DNA from: Wyeomyia smithii
Taxonomy: Eukaryota > Arthropoda > Insecta > Diptera > Culicidae
Assembly (NCBI RefSeq): GCF_029784165.1
Contig: NC_073695.1
Span: 104,960,255-105,024,254 of the forward strand
Direction of reading: 5' to 3'
Length of the DNA stretch: 64,000 nt
Shown: one piece after another, positions 22,300 to 33,185 of the stretch
Layout of the letters: each line of letters begins with the position of its first letter
How positions within the stretch are numbered: position 1 is the stretch's first letter
Translations under genes and position numbers: made by a program
The notes under the pieces: generated by a model
The model's input: the letters and a program-made list of their open reading frames with translations, nothing else
Database searches by the model: none
What the model was told of the DNA's origin: nothing

Positions 22300-22431
22300 T
22301 TATGACATCCCAATCTGGCTTGATCGTCGTTTCTTCTCATTCACAGAATTCAGCTTTCAAAGTGCTCGGTAACACTCCACAAAAGGGTGCAGAATCAACA
22401 AAGTTAGTGGATGACTCTTGTTTAGCTAGAA
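22300..22431 (-). pseudogene. LINE RNase H segment, piece 3 (domain after RNase H)
   Basis: On the minus strand it reads SSTNFVDSAPFCGVLPSTLK, as in the linker after RNase H of RNase H-bearing LINEs. It continues the fragment at 22745-22983, from which it is separated by a hAT MITE. AGCTAGAA / AGCAAGAA flank that MITE. Confidence 0.65.
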
Positions 22432-22744
22432 CAGCGGTTCTCAACCTGGGGTACGCGTACCCCTAGGGGTACGCGAGAGCCTTCAGGGGGTACGCGAAAG
22501 AAAAATCAGTAATGGCGGACAAAGCATTTTTTTTAATACTTCATTTGTTTTCAAACTTGCTCTCAAAACATGGCTGTAGCAATCAAACAAATCACAGTTT
22601 AATTTGAAACCTGTACTAGATTACCACAACATGATCTGCCACTACTCTCTCCCACTCTATGAGAACATTCCAAGTCAGGGGGTACAATTGATTTGGAAAA
22701 TATCGCCAAGGGGTACGCGGACAAAAAAAGGTTGAGAACCGCTG
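22432..22744. mobile_element. hAT-type MITE with CAGCGGTTCTCAACCT termini (313 bp)
   Basis: The termini CAGCGGTTCTCAACCT and AGGTTGAGAACCGCTG are perfect inverted repeats. They match the widespread CAG-GGTTCTCAACC hAT end. The 8-bp flanks are AGCTAGAA (22424-22431) and AGCAAGAA (22745-22752), differing at one base, so the insertion is not recent. GGGGTACGCG is repeated inside both ends. No transposase. Confidence 0.9.
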
Positions 22745-22983
22745 AGCAAGAAAGTCAGCCTTCTCGCTTTCTTCGATTTCACTGCGACCGGAAACCCAGC
22801 ATTCTTAGGCAGCTATCAGAGTTAAGAAATGCATTCCCACATTAGTTTAGAGTGGCTGGAAGGAGAAATCAGGGCTTTAATTGCTGCCTGACTATCGCCA
22901 AAAAAACCCTAATGTTCGCGTGTCGGTTATTTCTTTCCAGACACGTGTTCCTGAAATGCTGTTGTCCAGCGTCCTATGGAGAA
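22745..22983 (-). pseudogene. LINE RNase H segment, piece 2
   Basis: Minus-strand pieces: SIGRWTTAFQEHVSGKK next to the array, then NIRVFLGDSQAAIKALIS (conserved Asp of the DSQAA motif), HSKLMWEC, and SEIEESEKADFLA at the distal end (equivalent of GNEKADELA). Several frameshifts and stops. It continues the N-terminal RNase H piece found 11.7 kb away at 34647-34763. Confidence 0.75.
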
Positions 22984-23642
22984 AAATCACAGGAAGGTTG
23001 TGTGCAAAGCCACGACCGCAAGGTTGAAGTAGAATACTTCTACAAGAAAGATAACCCGGCTGCTTGCGTGTCAGTCATTTTTCCTAGTAAATAAATGTTG
23101 ACCGCTCATTGGCAGTATTGAAAATTCTGTGCAAACGAAGTTGAAGTACTACTCAATTTCAGTTTGCACATATAAATACGACCTCACTGAACAGGAAAAG
23201 TACAAACTCTTTGCGGCGCAAACAAGTTTCAACAGTCAGAGTTATATGTACATGTGAATTCAAATTAAGACGATTAACTTTTGGTTAAAGCTCAGAACAA
23301 GAAAATATTAAATCTTCAATTCATTTGTTTGGTTGTCCTAAAAATGGTTCGATTTCTCCTACCACTAGTAGAAGGCCCTTCTCCAGCGTCCCAACCAGAG
23401 GTTGGACACGTGTTACCTCTGGCTGCTTTTAAATTGACCTCCGTACTGATACTTGGTTTTTTCGATGCACTTCCCCCATGCTGGTCCTTCGCGCGTTTCC
23501 GAGCATCACGCTTGTATTTGGCGTTCATATATTTAGACATAGCACTGAATACACTTTCGATGGATTTCTCAATAAATGCAATAAATGCACTCGTAGTCTC
23601 TTACCCGAGAATAATAAAACACTTCCAAGAAATGTTGCACTA

Positions 23643-24610
23643 CTGCCCATAATTCAAAAATTGGCTAATATGCCGTAGGCATCAAATCGAGAAAAACGCC
23701 TTTGAAAGTTTTTTATCGGTACAACATATTTTGACTGCTCATGACAACTTTTTTATTGAGTATGTCACCCTTCATATATGCTGGACCCTTGCCGTTGAGT
23801 TGAAACAGAGAAATCTGTAGAAAAATTCCATCCGCCACATATTTTTAACACAGTAGCCGTTTTTTTTTCAATTATAAACGAAAGGTCAGTTGACAAAACG
23901 GTGTGCAATTCGGCTAATATCCATACGATGTGAATTATATCGTACTCGTTGGTGATGCAAATGGTTTTAAATTCAATAAAACAACGCGGAAGCACAAGTG
24001 AGGATGAAAAGGACGACGAGACAATTGTTACGTGCGGCAATATAATAATATAACGAAAATATTATTATTCATGGTAATCTCACAATCCACTTTCCTATTT
24101 TTTCTCATCAAATCCAAAATGAAATCTGAATCTTATCTTTATTAATAATACTCCTAATCAAAGAGCTAATTATCATTTTTTTTAAATGTAAAGGTTTATG
24201 ACAGAAGGAAACAGTCACACGTTTTGATCATTGGGTTTCGCAGTACAACAAATAAATTCTTGTAGCATCAAATATTCTTCTTGAAAAAGTCAAATTTGAT
24301 GCAATGGCCTTACGATCGCTCACCTGTCGCCAGTAACCACCAAGCTACATCACACTTTCGAAAGTTAGAAGAAACACAGTTCAGTAATAATACACTGGTT
24401 CGTGAACATGCCACAGGTTCAAATTGGATATTAGATCTTAGCCAAATTCTCAATTATTCTGGATATTAGCCAAAATTGTTTCACGTTTGCTGCCTTCCCA
24501 AATGCATTTTTTGACAATCGGCTTCCGTAGGGACCTTGTTTAGGGTCGAGAAACTGTTTTCTCGATTTTGGTAAAAATGGCATATTAGCCAATTTTTGAA
24601 TTATGGGCAG
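23643..24610. mobile_element. Inverted-repeat element with CTGCCCATAATTC ends (968 bp)
   Basis: The left end CTGCCCATAATTCAAAAATT and the right end AATTTTTGAATTATGGGCAG are perfect inverted repeats, extending with mismatches to about 55 bp (AAATCGAGAAAAAC). No convincing target duplication and no transposase. It lies within H1 copy B. Confidence 0.7.
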
Positions 24611-24821
24611 GACTAGTAAAAAGACAATTTCCACGTGTTGTAACGTGCTGGAGCACGAAATCTATGTCTGTGATAGGGAACCTTCACGTTCACGAGGCAT
24701 GACTGGAGAAACGCGTCTAATAATGCGGTAAAATTTTTAATGTCTTTTTGTGCAAATTATTGTACTCAGACAAAAACCTGTTTTGGATCGGATGAATTTT
24801 TAGTGAATAAACGTTAACCGT

Positions 24822-25422
24822 TTGTTATTCAAAGTTGGTCATGCTGATCGCAGCCTTTGCGCTGCCCCTACAGTGGGGGGATTACTAAATAAAGTAAAAA
24901 TTGAACAACTACAACAAAATTTGATTGCATCCCGCACAGAATGTCTGCTTGTGTTGATGCCAGATAATTATTACCCTTCAATTATTTTATTATTTGCCTT
25001 GAAAAAAGCATTTTGCGGTTCAAAATCGGTTGCTAATCACAACCTTTGAGCTGCCCTAACATTGGGGGAATTAAGATACACGGACAACATGCACTGTGGA
25101 AGCTATTTCACATTCAGTAAATTAGACGGGTGCGACAAATTTAAATTGCTAGGATGCAACACAGAATATTTGCTTGCGTTGAATAAAATTATTAACTTTT
25201 TTTTTTTTTAACAAAATTGGATTTCCTGATGGCAATCTTCATGCTGCCCCAACACGGGGGGAATAATGGCTGTCTGGCGACACACGCTGAGAAAAACCGC
25301 GCTGCTCCTGAGACGTGGTGACCAACCACAGGGCTAGTGCTGCTGCTAAGGAAGGACGACTGGTGTTGTCGCTGTCTAGAACTATTATGAGCGGCTCCGG
25401 CTGAAACAGGCTCTTATATAGG
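24822..25422. repeat. Direct repeat R, first copy (about 600 bp)
   Basis: From CAAAGTTGGTCATGCTGATC to GAAACAGGCTCTTATATAGG. It is repeated at 25975-26600 with few differences. Inside, three diverged sub-units each carry GCTGCCC followed a few bases later by GGGG (24853, 25051, 25244), so the repeat itself grew by an older duplication. The unit ends in the H1 TATA region. Confidence 0.8.
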
Positions 25423-25974
25423 GATGAAAATAGGAATGAATTATTTTTCGTAGGTGGTGGAATGACAACAACTTGAAAAGTATGTGTGACTTCATTCCGG
25501 CTCAGAGCGATCATTTGATAAGCTCCACCTCTTTTTTCAGTTTCTAAAGTTTTTCCTCAGTTTCGTAGCACGGATGCACAAAAATGATTTTTTTGTCGAG
25601 CCGGACCGATAGCACTCTCATTGAAGCAACAAAATAACATGTTTTGTGTCGTGTTGCGCAGCTTCGTTGAAGAAAATGTTCCCGTTCCCGTGTCGCATGT
25701 AAGCAGATTATTGCGTTCAGTAGACAGTAGATAGTGTATCCAGCGAATAAACACCGATGGTGCTCTCACACACGCAACGGCTTTAACCCGTATCTTATTG
25801 CGGTTTGTAACATCAAGCGATTTCGTTTGCTCGCTGTTGCGTGTTGCATCATGTTGCAACTTGGCAGCTGGGAGACGACGAAGTTCTGTTTATACTGATT
25901 GATTGAATCGACTTCATATTAGCTCTGCATAGTCGAACTAACTGCTTTTGTGAATGCGTTCTAACAGGGCAATT
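25423..25974. other. Spacer between the two R repeats, unidentified
   Basis: Includes TGTCGTGTTGCGCAGCTTCG and CTCGCTGTTGCGTGTTGCAT, possibly a further insertion. No gene or terminal repeat recognised. Confidence 0.4.
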
Positions 25975-26600
25975 TATTATTCAATGTCGGTTATGCTGAT
26001 CGCAGCCTTTGCGCTGCCCCTACAGTGGGGAGTTTACTAAATAAAGTGAAAATTAGACAACTACAACAGAATTTGATTGCATCCCGCACAGAATGTCTGC
26101 TTGTGTTGATGCCAGAAAATTATTAACCTTCAATTATTTTTTTATTTGCCTTGAAAAAAGCATGTTGCGGTTCAAAATCGGTTGCTAATTCCGACCTTTG
26201 AGCTGCTCTAACATTGGTGGAATTAAGATACACGAATAACATGCACTGTGGAAGCTATTTCACATTCAGTAAATTAGACGGGTGCGACAAATTTGAATTG
26301 CTAGGATGCAACACAGAATGCTTGCTTGCGTTGATAAAAACTATTAACTTTCAATGACTTGTTTATTTGCCTTGAAAAAGGCATTTTGATTTCCGAAATT
26401 GGATTTCCTGATGGCAATCTTCATGCTGCCCCAACACGGGGGGAATAATGGCTGTCTGGCGACACACGCTGAGAAAAACCGCGCTGCTCCTGAGACGTGG
26501 TGACCAACCACAGGGCTAGTGCTGCTGCTAAGGAAGGACGACTGCTGTTGTCGCTGTCTAGAACTACTATGAGCGGATCCGGCTGAAACAGGCTCTTACA
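25975..26600. repeat. Direct repeat R, second copy
   Basis: It matches 24822-25422 in the same orientation. Unlike the first copy it continues without a break into the H1 promoter and 5' region (26590-26941), so it probably represents the original context. Confidence 0.8.
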
Positions 26601-27215
26601 TAGGGCAAATAGCATGTTTTCTATTGCAAGGTATATGATCCTGTCGACCGTGCTTGGGAAGCAAGCATATAACGACCAATCAGAGGTCGAATTTTTCGTT
26701 TTGACAATGCTTGACTATTTTCAATAGTACAATAGTGTGAATAATAAAATTACAATTATCTTATTTTGGGAAGAATCTTAGAAGATTTTCCAATCTATTG
26801 CTGCAAGAACGAAGGAAATCCATCGAATACTAACCGATTTATTAGCATTTGAGATTGGACATATTTTTCACTTTTTTCGGTTTTAGATTTTCATTTCACA
26901 TCCCTATGTAGCCGAACTTCCTGAGAGAAGTATTCTACTTCAAAAATCACAAGAAGGTTGTATGCAAAGCAACGACCGCAAGGTTGAAGTAGAATACTTT
27001 TACAAGAAAGATAACCTGGCTGTTTGCGTGTCAGTCATTTTTTCTAGTAAATAAACGTTGACCGTTTATTGGCAGTATTGTAATTTCTTTTTGTCTGATG
27101 TTTTGAATGAAGTTCATTGGATATTTTTAAATTTTGTGCAAATGAGAAGTTGAAGTGCTGCCGAATTGTAATATGCACATTTAATACGACATCATTAAAC
27201 GGGAACGGAACAAAG

Positions 27216-27362
27216 GCTACGGTTATGCCGGCGCGATGCGATTCGCCTTGCCGTGGTGAAATGTACAGCTCTTTTTAAGGCGAAGTAGAGCTATACATTT
27301 CAACAGATTTCGTCTTGCCGAATCGCATCGCGCCGTTATTTGCGTTCTGCATGACCGTAGCC
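27216..27362. mobile_element. Hairpin MITE with GGCTACGG termini (147 bp)
   Basis: GGCTACGGTTATGC pairs imperfectly with the terminal GACCGTAGCC. GGCGCGATGCGATTCG pairs with CGAATCGCATCGCGCC, and TGAAATGTACAGCTC with GAGCTATACATTTCA. The target duplication is unclear in the AAA context. Confidence 0.75.
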
Positions 27363-28382
27363 AAACACTAAGCGACGCAAACACGTAATAATAGTCAGAG
27401 TATGCATATATTAACTCTTCAAATAATCATTTGTGTTCTTCAAATTTCAGTTGTTCAATTTAATATCCGATGAAATGTTTGTTTATTATCTGATGAAGCT
27501 CTTATATAGGCCAAATGACGCATTCCCAATTTACTAGGTCCATAACTCTGCCGACCGTGCTTGGGAAAGCGCGGTATAACGACCAATCAGAGGTCGAATT
27601 TTGTGTTTTGACAAGGCTTAAGAGTTTTTAATAGAACAATAGTTCGAATGATAAAATTGCAATTTCATGCATTTGATAGGAATCTTAGAAGATTTTCTAA
27701 TCGATTGCTGCAAAAACGAAGGAAATCCATCGAAAACTAACCGATTTATTAGCATTTGAAATTTTTCTCACTTTTTTCAGTGTTAGATGTTCATTTTACA
27801 TCCCTATGTAGCCGAACTTCCTGAGAGAAGTATTCTAATACAAAATTAAATCTTCATTAATTCATTTGTTGTCCTTATAAGGACAATTGTTCAATTTATC
27901 ATAGGATGTAGTGTTTATCTTACATCTCTGTGTTACCTTGATAGTGAGGACTAAGGCGCACGGTCAACACAATGAGAAAGGTGTTTTCACATTGAAAACT
28001 AGACACGGCTTTACTGGAGGAAGTGTTGGCAAATGCATCTACCGCTAATACCACCGCTATCATACGAAAGCGCGTCGTTTCATGTGGTGAATATCAACAA
28101 CGAAAAATGACGCGCGTCTAAGCATAACCCGAACTGTTTCGCCATGCTGCTCCCATTTACCTTTACATCGGCCTCAGGGAAGTACCGGCTGCATCTGCAT
28201 CTACCGCTGAGGCTGTCACTATACTGCTATTGGTACCAAAAGCTATTAACTCTTCAAATAAGTGTGTTATTTGTTCTCAAAAGAACAATTGTTCAATTCA
28301 AAATCGGATTTACGCAATCGCATTTCTGTAATATTACCGACAATAATATTCTTCTGAACAAACTGATACAACTTTCCCATTA

Positions 28383-28528
28383 GGCCTCTGCCATAATAGA
28401 CGCGAAAAGCGACGCGAACCGATTCGCTCAGCTGTAGGTTAATGTACAGCCATCAGTAGAGCTGTACATCAACCTACGACCGAGCGAATCGGTTCGCGCC
28501 GCTTTTCGCGTCTACTATGGCAGAGGCC
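28383..28528. mobile_element. Near-perfect hairpin MITE, TSD TTA (146 bp)
   Basis: The arms GGCCTCTGCCATAATAGACG and CGTCTACTATGGCAGAGGCC continue through GCGAACCGATTCGCTC / GAGCGAATCGGTTCGC and TGTACAGC / GCTGTACA, so nearly the whole element is one stem. TTA is duplicated at 28380-28382 and 28529-28531 (PIF/Harbinger-like TWA target). Confidence 0.85.
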
Positions 28529-28639
28529 TTAGAGAAAGTTGCTGGCTGATGTATTCACTTCATGCAAGCCTGCTGCTGATGCTTCCCGCTACCACACTGA
28601 AACAGCATTTTAGTGAAGGGAGTGTCGTTGCATAAGCTG

Positions 28640-28962
28640 ACCCTGCTACTATCGATGCTGATATACCCGCTGCAACAGCTACGCTATGCATAGTCATGCC
28701 ACAGTTGTGGCCGCTATACGCTGGCCCAACTGCTGAGCACCAGCAACGCTATCCGTAGCCATGCCACAGTTGTGGCCGCCATTGGTATCCGCTGTACCTG
28801 CATCTGCTGGCCCTGCTGCTATCGATGGTGAGATCCGCTGAAACTGCTACGCTTATTCGCAGCCATGCCACAGTTGTGGCCGCTATCCGCTATCGATGGT
28901 ACCCACTACTCGCTCCCGCTGCTGCTAAGGGAGGACTGCTGTCGTCGCTGTTCAGAACTACT
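28640..28962. repeat. H1 minisatellite core (degenerate)
   Basis: Irregular tandem units built from ATGCCACAGTTGTGGCCGCT, ATCCGCTGTACCTGCATC and GCTACGC. Related arrays occur at 9900-10080 and 53085-53330 inside other H1 copies. Open frames through the arrays have no coding meaning that I can support. Confidence 0.75.
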
Positions 28963-29163
28963 ATGAGCGGCTTCGATTTTTTTTGGATTCAATATTCTTT
29001 ATTTTTCTTACGGTATTTTCATTATACATTTGTTTTTTGAACATTGTGAGAGATTAAATTTTATCAACTTTTCAACTCTGATGTTTTTAATGTACTATAA
29101 GTGTTACTTAGAGTTTTAATTATTAGATAGAGTTTTAATTATTAAATAAATATACCTAGCTAC

Positions 29164-31802
29164 TTATAAATAAAGCTCACGAATGAGCACCGCACTAGAG
29201 TTAAGTGCATTGTTTTTAGTGTTTTCAGCGTGTGCAGAGATTATGTTTTCGGTCATATCGATACCAGCTATTTGATGCACTTCTGATGTTCGGGTTCCGA
29301 AGGGCACGTTCAAGATCATTTTCAGGAACTTGTTCTGGATCCGTTGAATCTTTTGCAGGTGGGTTCTCGCGCAGGTTCTCCAGATCGACGAGGCGTATAG
29401 AAGCATCGGCAGGATGACCTGTTTGTATACCGTCAATTTATTCACGACGGATAATTTCGATTTTCGGTTGATTAGCGGGTACAACTTCTTCATTAGCACT
29501 AAGCTTTTCGTTACTGTTTGTTCAATATGGGGGCGATAAAGTAGCTTATGATCATAGGTCAAACCAAGGTAGCGTACATTTGACGACCAGGGAATATCCA
29601 CATTGTTCAACCGAATCTTTGTTGTCGGCACCAAACGTTGACTATTCCGATGTGGGAAGACTATGGTCTGAGTTTTTGTTGCATTCACACAAATTTTCCA
29701 TGAGGTGAGGTAATTCACAAAGACGTTAAGCCCAGTTTGCAGCTTTTTAACTATTTGGTTGATCTGTCTGCCCTCGTACATAATGGCGGTATCATCAGCA
29801 AACAGCGACAGGATGCCTCCATTGGGTAGTTCAGGAATATCTGATGTGAATAAGTTGTACAGAACAGGGCCAAGGATGCTGCCCTGTGGAACACCAGCTC
29901 CTACGTCGTATGGGTCAGACAGGCCACCCAGCACACAGACCTGAGATTTGCGCAGCGTAAGATAGTTTTGCACAATCTTCACTAGATAAACGGGATAGTT
30001 GTAGCGCTGTAGCTTGTAGATAAGCCCGTCGTGCCACACGTTGTCGAATGCTTTTTCTATGTCCAGGCAGGCCATGGCAGTTGTTTTAAATAGCTCCTTG
30101 TTCCGATTGATGAGTTTTGTTACTCTCTGCAGTTGATATGTTGTTGAATGGCCTCTGCGAAAACCGAACTGTTCGTCCAGGAATATGTTGTTCACTTCTG
30201 CGTGGCACAGAATACGGCTGTAGATGCATCGTTCGAATACCTTGCTGAGGGCAGAAAGCAGACTGATGGGACGGTAGCTTTTGGGGCATGTGGGATCCTT
30301 TCCTGGTTTCAAAATGGGAATCACTTTCGCCAGTTTCCACGTTGTTGGAAAGTACGCCAATTCAAGGCATCGGTTGAACACTTTTTCCACCACAGACAAG
30401 GCTGTTGGTCCAAGGGTTTTGAGCACAAGGTTGAACACTCCGTCAAATCCGGGAGCCTTCATGTTCCGAGAGAATTTAATGTTGTTTTGTACCTCGTCCA
30501 CTGTTATCCGCTGATCAGGTGGTAAGATATTCGGTGTGCGGGCCAGAATTACTATCGATTCACTGACAGCTGGTTCGATTCCACTCACAATATCACGACC
30601 AAGATTGTGGGAAGCGGCAAAATGCTGAGAGATAGCACAAGCCTTTTCGCGGGAAGTTAGCAAAGTTTCACTATTCACTATTAATGGCGGAATGGGTTTT
30701 GGTTTGTTCTTCAACACTTTAGCCACACGCCAAAATGGCCGTGATCAGTTGGGAAAATTACGTAATTCGGTTGCAAACTGTCTGTTTTTCACTTTCTCCA
30801 GACGTTCTTGAACGATTTTTGTCAGCTGTCTAGCGTAGAATCGGTGCCTAGGGTTGCGGGTACGTTGATATTGCCTTCTCAGCGAGTTTCGCAAGGAAAT
30901 TATGCGCTTGGTGTTATCGCCGATTTGCGCAAACTTACGTGTCACTGGAACAGATGGGATGTAGCGACACTCTGCTTCCTGGATGACGTCTATCATGGAC
31001 TGTAGAGTACGATCGATGTCTCCAGTGCTGTTCAAAGTGATGTCCGCATCAAGATGGTTTTCAACATACCGTTGCAGCTGAACCCAATTTGCACGAAAGT
31101 AATTTCTTCTTTGTTGAACTTGACGCCGCTCTACGTTAGTACCAATCTCAGAGATGACCGGAAGATGATCCGAGGAGAGCTCTGTTAAGGTTTTCGGAAT
31201 CGAAAATCGATCGGTGATGTTGGTCAGAAAAATGTCAAGCTTAGAGCCTACACCACCAGGAGAGATGTAAGTTGGCAATTCCGGATGAGCGGGATAGTAA
31301 TATCCAGCTTCGGAAACTTCTACGATGATGTTACCATTTGAGTTGCACCACCCCAAGCGGAGTGGCGAGCATTGAGATCACCTGTGATGACGAAATTGCT
31401 TCTTCTTCTAGACAGCTTTTGGATGTCGTTCTTCAATTTCACCGTGGTTCCATTTGCCCGTCGAGACTGCTTCGGACAATAGACCGCAATTAATGTGAGT
31501 GGTCCATCAGTGGTGGTAATTTCGATTCCTACAGCTTCGACAAAGTTTGTGTTGAAACTCGGTAGTGATTTGTATGGTAGTCCTCTCCTTATGGCGATTG
31601 CAACCCCGCCCCCAGCTGAGGTTGTGCGGTCCAGTCTGACTACCGAGTGTTCCGGCAGGCAGAAGTTTATGTTCGGCTTCAAATGTGTTTCGGTTATTGC
31701 AGCGACATCGATGTGGTGTGTGTTCAGAAAATGTAGGAGTTCTAACTTCTTGTTGGCCACAGAGCGGGCATTCCAGTTAGGGATTCGAAAGAATGGATCC
31801 AT
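29164..31802 (-). pseudogene. Jockey LINE ORF2: endonuclease and reverse transcriptase, broken
   Basis: The APE endonuclease starts at 31802 (WNARSVANKKLELLHFL, ITETHL, VITGDLNARHSAWGG). The frame shifts near 31345 and continues with GSKLDIFLTN and SSDHLPVISEI. A TGA at 30745-30747 stops it. From 30726 the reverse transcriptase is open for 520 codons: KAPGFDGVFNLVLK, YRPISLLSALSKVFE, FGFRRGHSTTYQL, CLDIEKAFDNVWHDGL, GVPQGSILGPVLYNLF and SLFADDTAIM (the catalytic box as FADD). It ends at RELYL without RNase H, as expected for Jockey. Confidence 0.85.
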
Positions 31803-31878
31803 GACGGTAGTAAAAAGTCATCATGACCGCAATCTGTTCCTGGTTGGTGCGACAAGCCTTTGTTTCGAGTACAAATTG

Positions 31879-32901
31879 CTACTTGCTGGGGGCATGCTGG
31901 CAGCCTGTGCAAAACTCAAAAATCCGGGGGGGGTCCCGGCTGGGAACACCACCAGTTGGAGGAGGTGGAAACGGCAACGTACTTGAAGTCGCTGGCGGGT
32001 TTGGTGTAACGCTAGGTTGTACACTTTTTCTATTCGACGGTCGCTGGCGATTGGCAATTTCACTTCGAATTTTGATAAATTCTGCTCGTTTTGGACAGGA
32101 ACGGCTGTTCGTAGCATGCTCTTTGTCACAGTTGAGACACTTGATTTGTTCGGCTTCCTCAACAAGACAATCCACTGTTCGATGCGGACCTGCACATTTC
32201 ATGCAGCGACTCTTGATGTGGCAATTCTTTGTGCCATGTCCATAGTTCAAGCAATTGGAACACTGCGTGACATCGCGATGGATCGGTTTGTATCGCTCCC
32301 ATTGCACGATGATGTTGAATAGGGCGGTGATTGTTTTAACTGTGCTCAGTGTAGTTGAACCCCTGGTCAGGTGGATCAGGTATAACTGATCACGATACTT
32401 GATGGCTTTGTTGTGTCTTATCATTTTGTATACTGCTTCCACTTCTAGGCCGCAAGCGACAAGCTCCGTTTTCAACTCGTCCAGTTCCAATTCCGGTAAA
32501 CCACGCAGTACAACTTTTAATGGTTTTGTAGCTACAATATCGTGAGTAAAATACTCCGCTTTTGTTTGCTTCAGGTAAGCCTCTACTGCCTTGTAATGTG
32601 GGGTGGATGGAACGACGATTTTGTAGCCGTCCGTGCATAGCCTCAGGGTAGCTTTCAGCCCTTTGCTGATAAGTTCATTGAAGTGTTGCCTTAGTCCAGG
32701 CGGGAAACCTTTTACGTAGAAAGGCGGCTTTTTCTCCTTCTTTTCCGTTTTCTCGGTAGTTTGGTCAGCCAGCGATGCAAACTTGTTAGCAGCTAGTATC
32801 TTCTTGGCGATTCCATCATCCTTTTCAGCAGGGTCACGAAGACGCTTATTGTTTTGCTCCTTACTGGAACCCGTTTTTCCCATTTCGTTGGGACACGACA
32901 A
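31879..32901 (-). CDS. Jockey LINE ORF1 (gag-like, PRE_C2HC and CCHC knuckles)
   Basis: The 340-codon RNA-binding protein of the Jockey LINE. It has a basic/acidic N-terminus (AEKDDGIAKKILAANKFASL), then a PRE_C2HC-type domain (PPFYVKGFPPGLRQHFNEL to GLEVEAVYKMI, about residues 58-160). Zinc knuckles follow: CSNCLNYGHGTKNC, CMKCAGPHRTVDC and CLNCDKEHATNSRSC (about 215-275). A Pro-rich tail ends near ORF2. By family knowledge it packages the LINE RNA. The frame is intact, although ORF2 is not. The start ATG at 32901 is the first in the frame. Confidence 0.85.
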   Translation of the reverse strand: MSCPNEMGKTGSSKEQNNKRLRDPAEKDDGIAKKILAANKFASLADQTTEKTEKKEKKPPFYVKGFPPGLRQHFNELISKGLKATLRLCTDGYKIVVPSTPHYKAVEAYLKQTKAEYFTHDIVATKPLKVVLRGLPELELDELKTELVACGLEVEAVYKMIRHNKAIKYRDQLYLIHLTRGSTTLSTVKTITALFNIIVQWERYKPIHRDVTQCSNCLNYGHGTKNCHIKSRCMKCAGPHRTVDCLVEEAEQIKCLNCDKEHATNSRSCPKRAEFIKIRSEIANRQRPSNRKSVQPSVTPNPPATSSTLPFPPPPTGGVPSRDPPRIFEFCTGCQHAPSK

Positions 32902-33185
32902 CGTACTGTTGTATAACGAATGCGATAGGTAAAATAAACGAATGCGATAGGTAAACTAAAACTTTCAGTTGTTGTAACAAACACGTCTGTACACACCAAG
33001 CGTGAGACGAAGAATGATGATGAGCGGCTCCGGCTGAAACAGGCTCTTATATAGGCCAAATAGCATGTTTTCAATTGCAAGGTATATGATCCTGTCGACC
33101 GTGCTTGGGAAGCAAGCATATAACGACCAATCAGAGGTCGAATTTTTCGTTTTGACAAGGCTTGACTATTTTCAATAGTACAATA

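Larger units (their letters stand above)
28976..33019 (-). mobile_element. Jockey-clade LINE, about 4.04 kb, with 13-bp TSD
   Basis: It has two open reading frames and no RNase H, typical for Jockey. It is flanked by ATGAGCGGCTTCG (28963-28975) and ATGAGCGGCTCCG (33020-33032), a 13-bp duplication with one mismatch in the surrounding H1 element. The T-rich left edge is the complement of the A-rich tail. The length and intact 5' side argue for a near full-length copy. One frameshift near 31345 and one in-frame stop at 30745 inactivate ORF2. Confidence 0.85.

Noticed and set aside
23316..23540. Minus-strand 74-codon basic frame (KYKRDARKRAKDQHGG) as a gene
   Set aside because: It lies inside the H1 array, lacks a recognisable domain, and may be a remnant of a retrotransposon end, but I cannot support any family.
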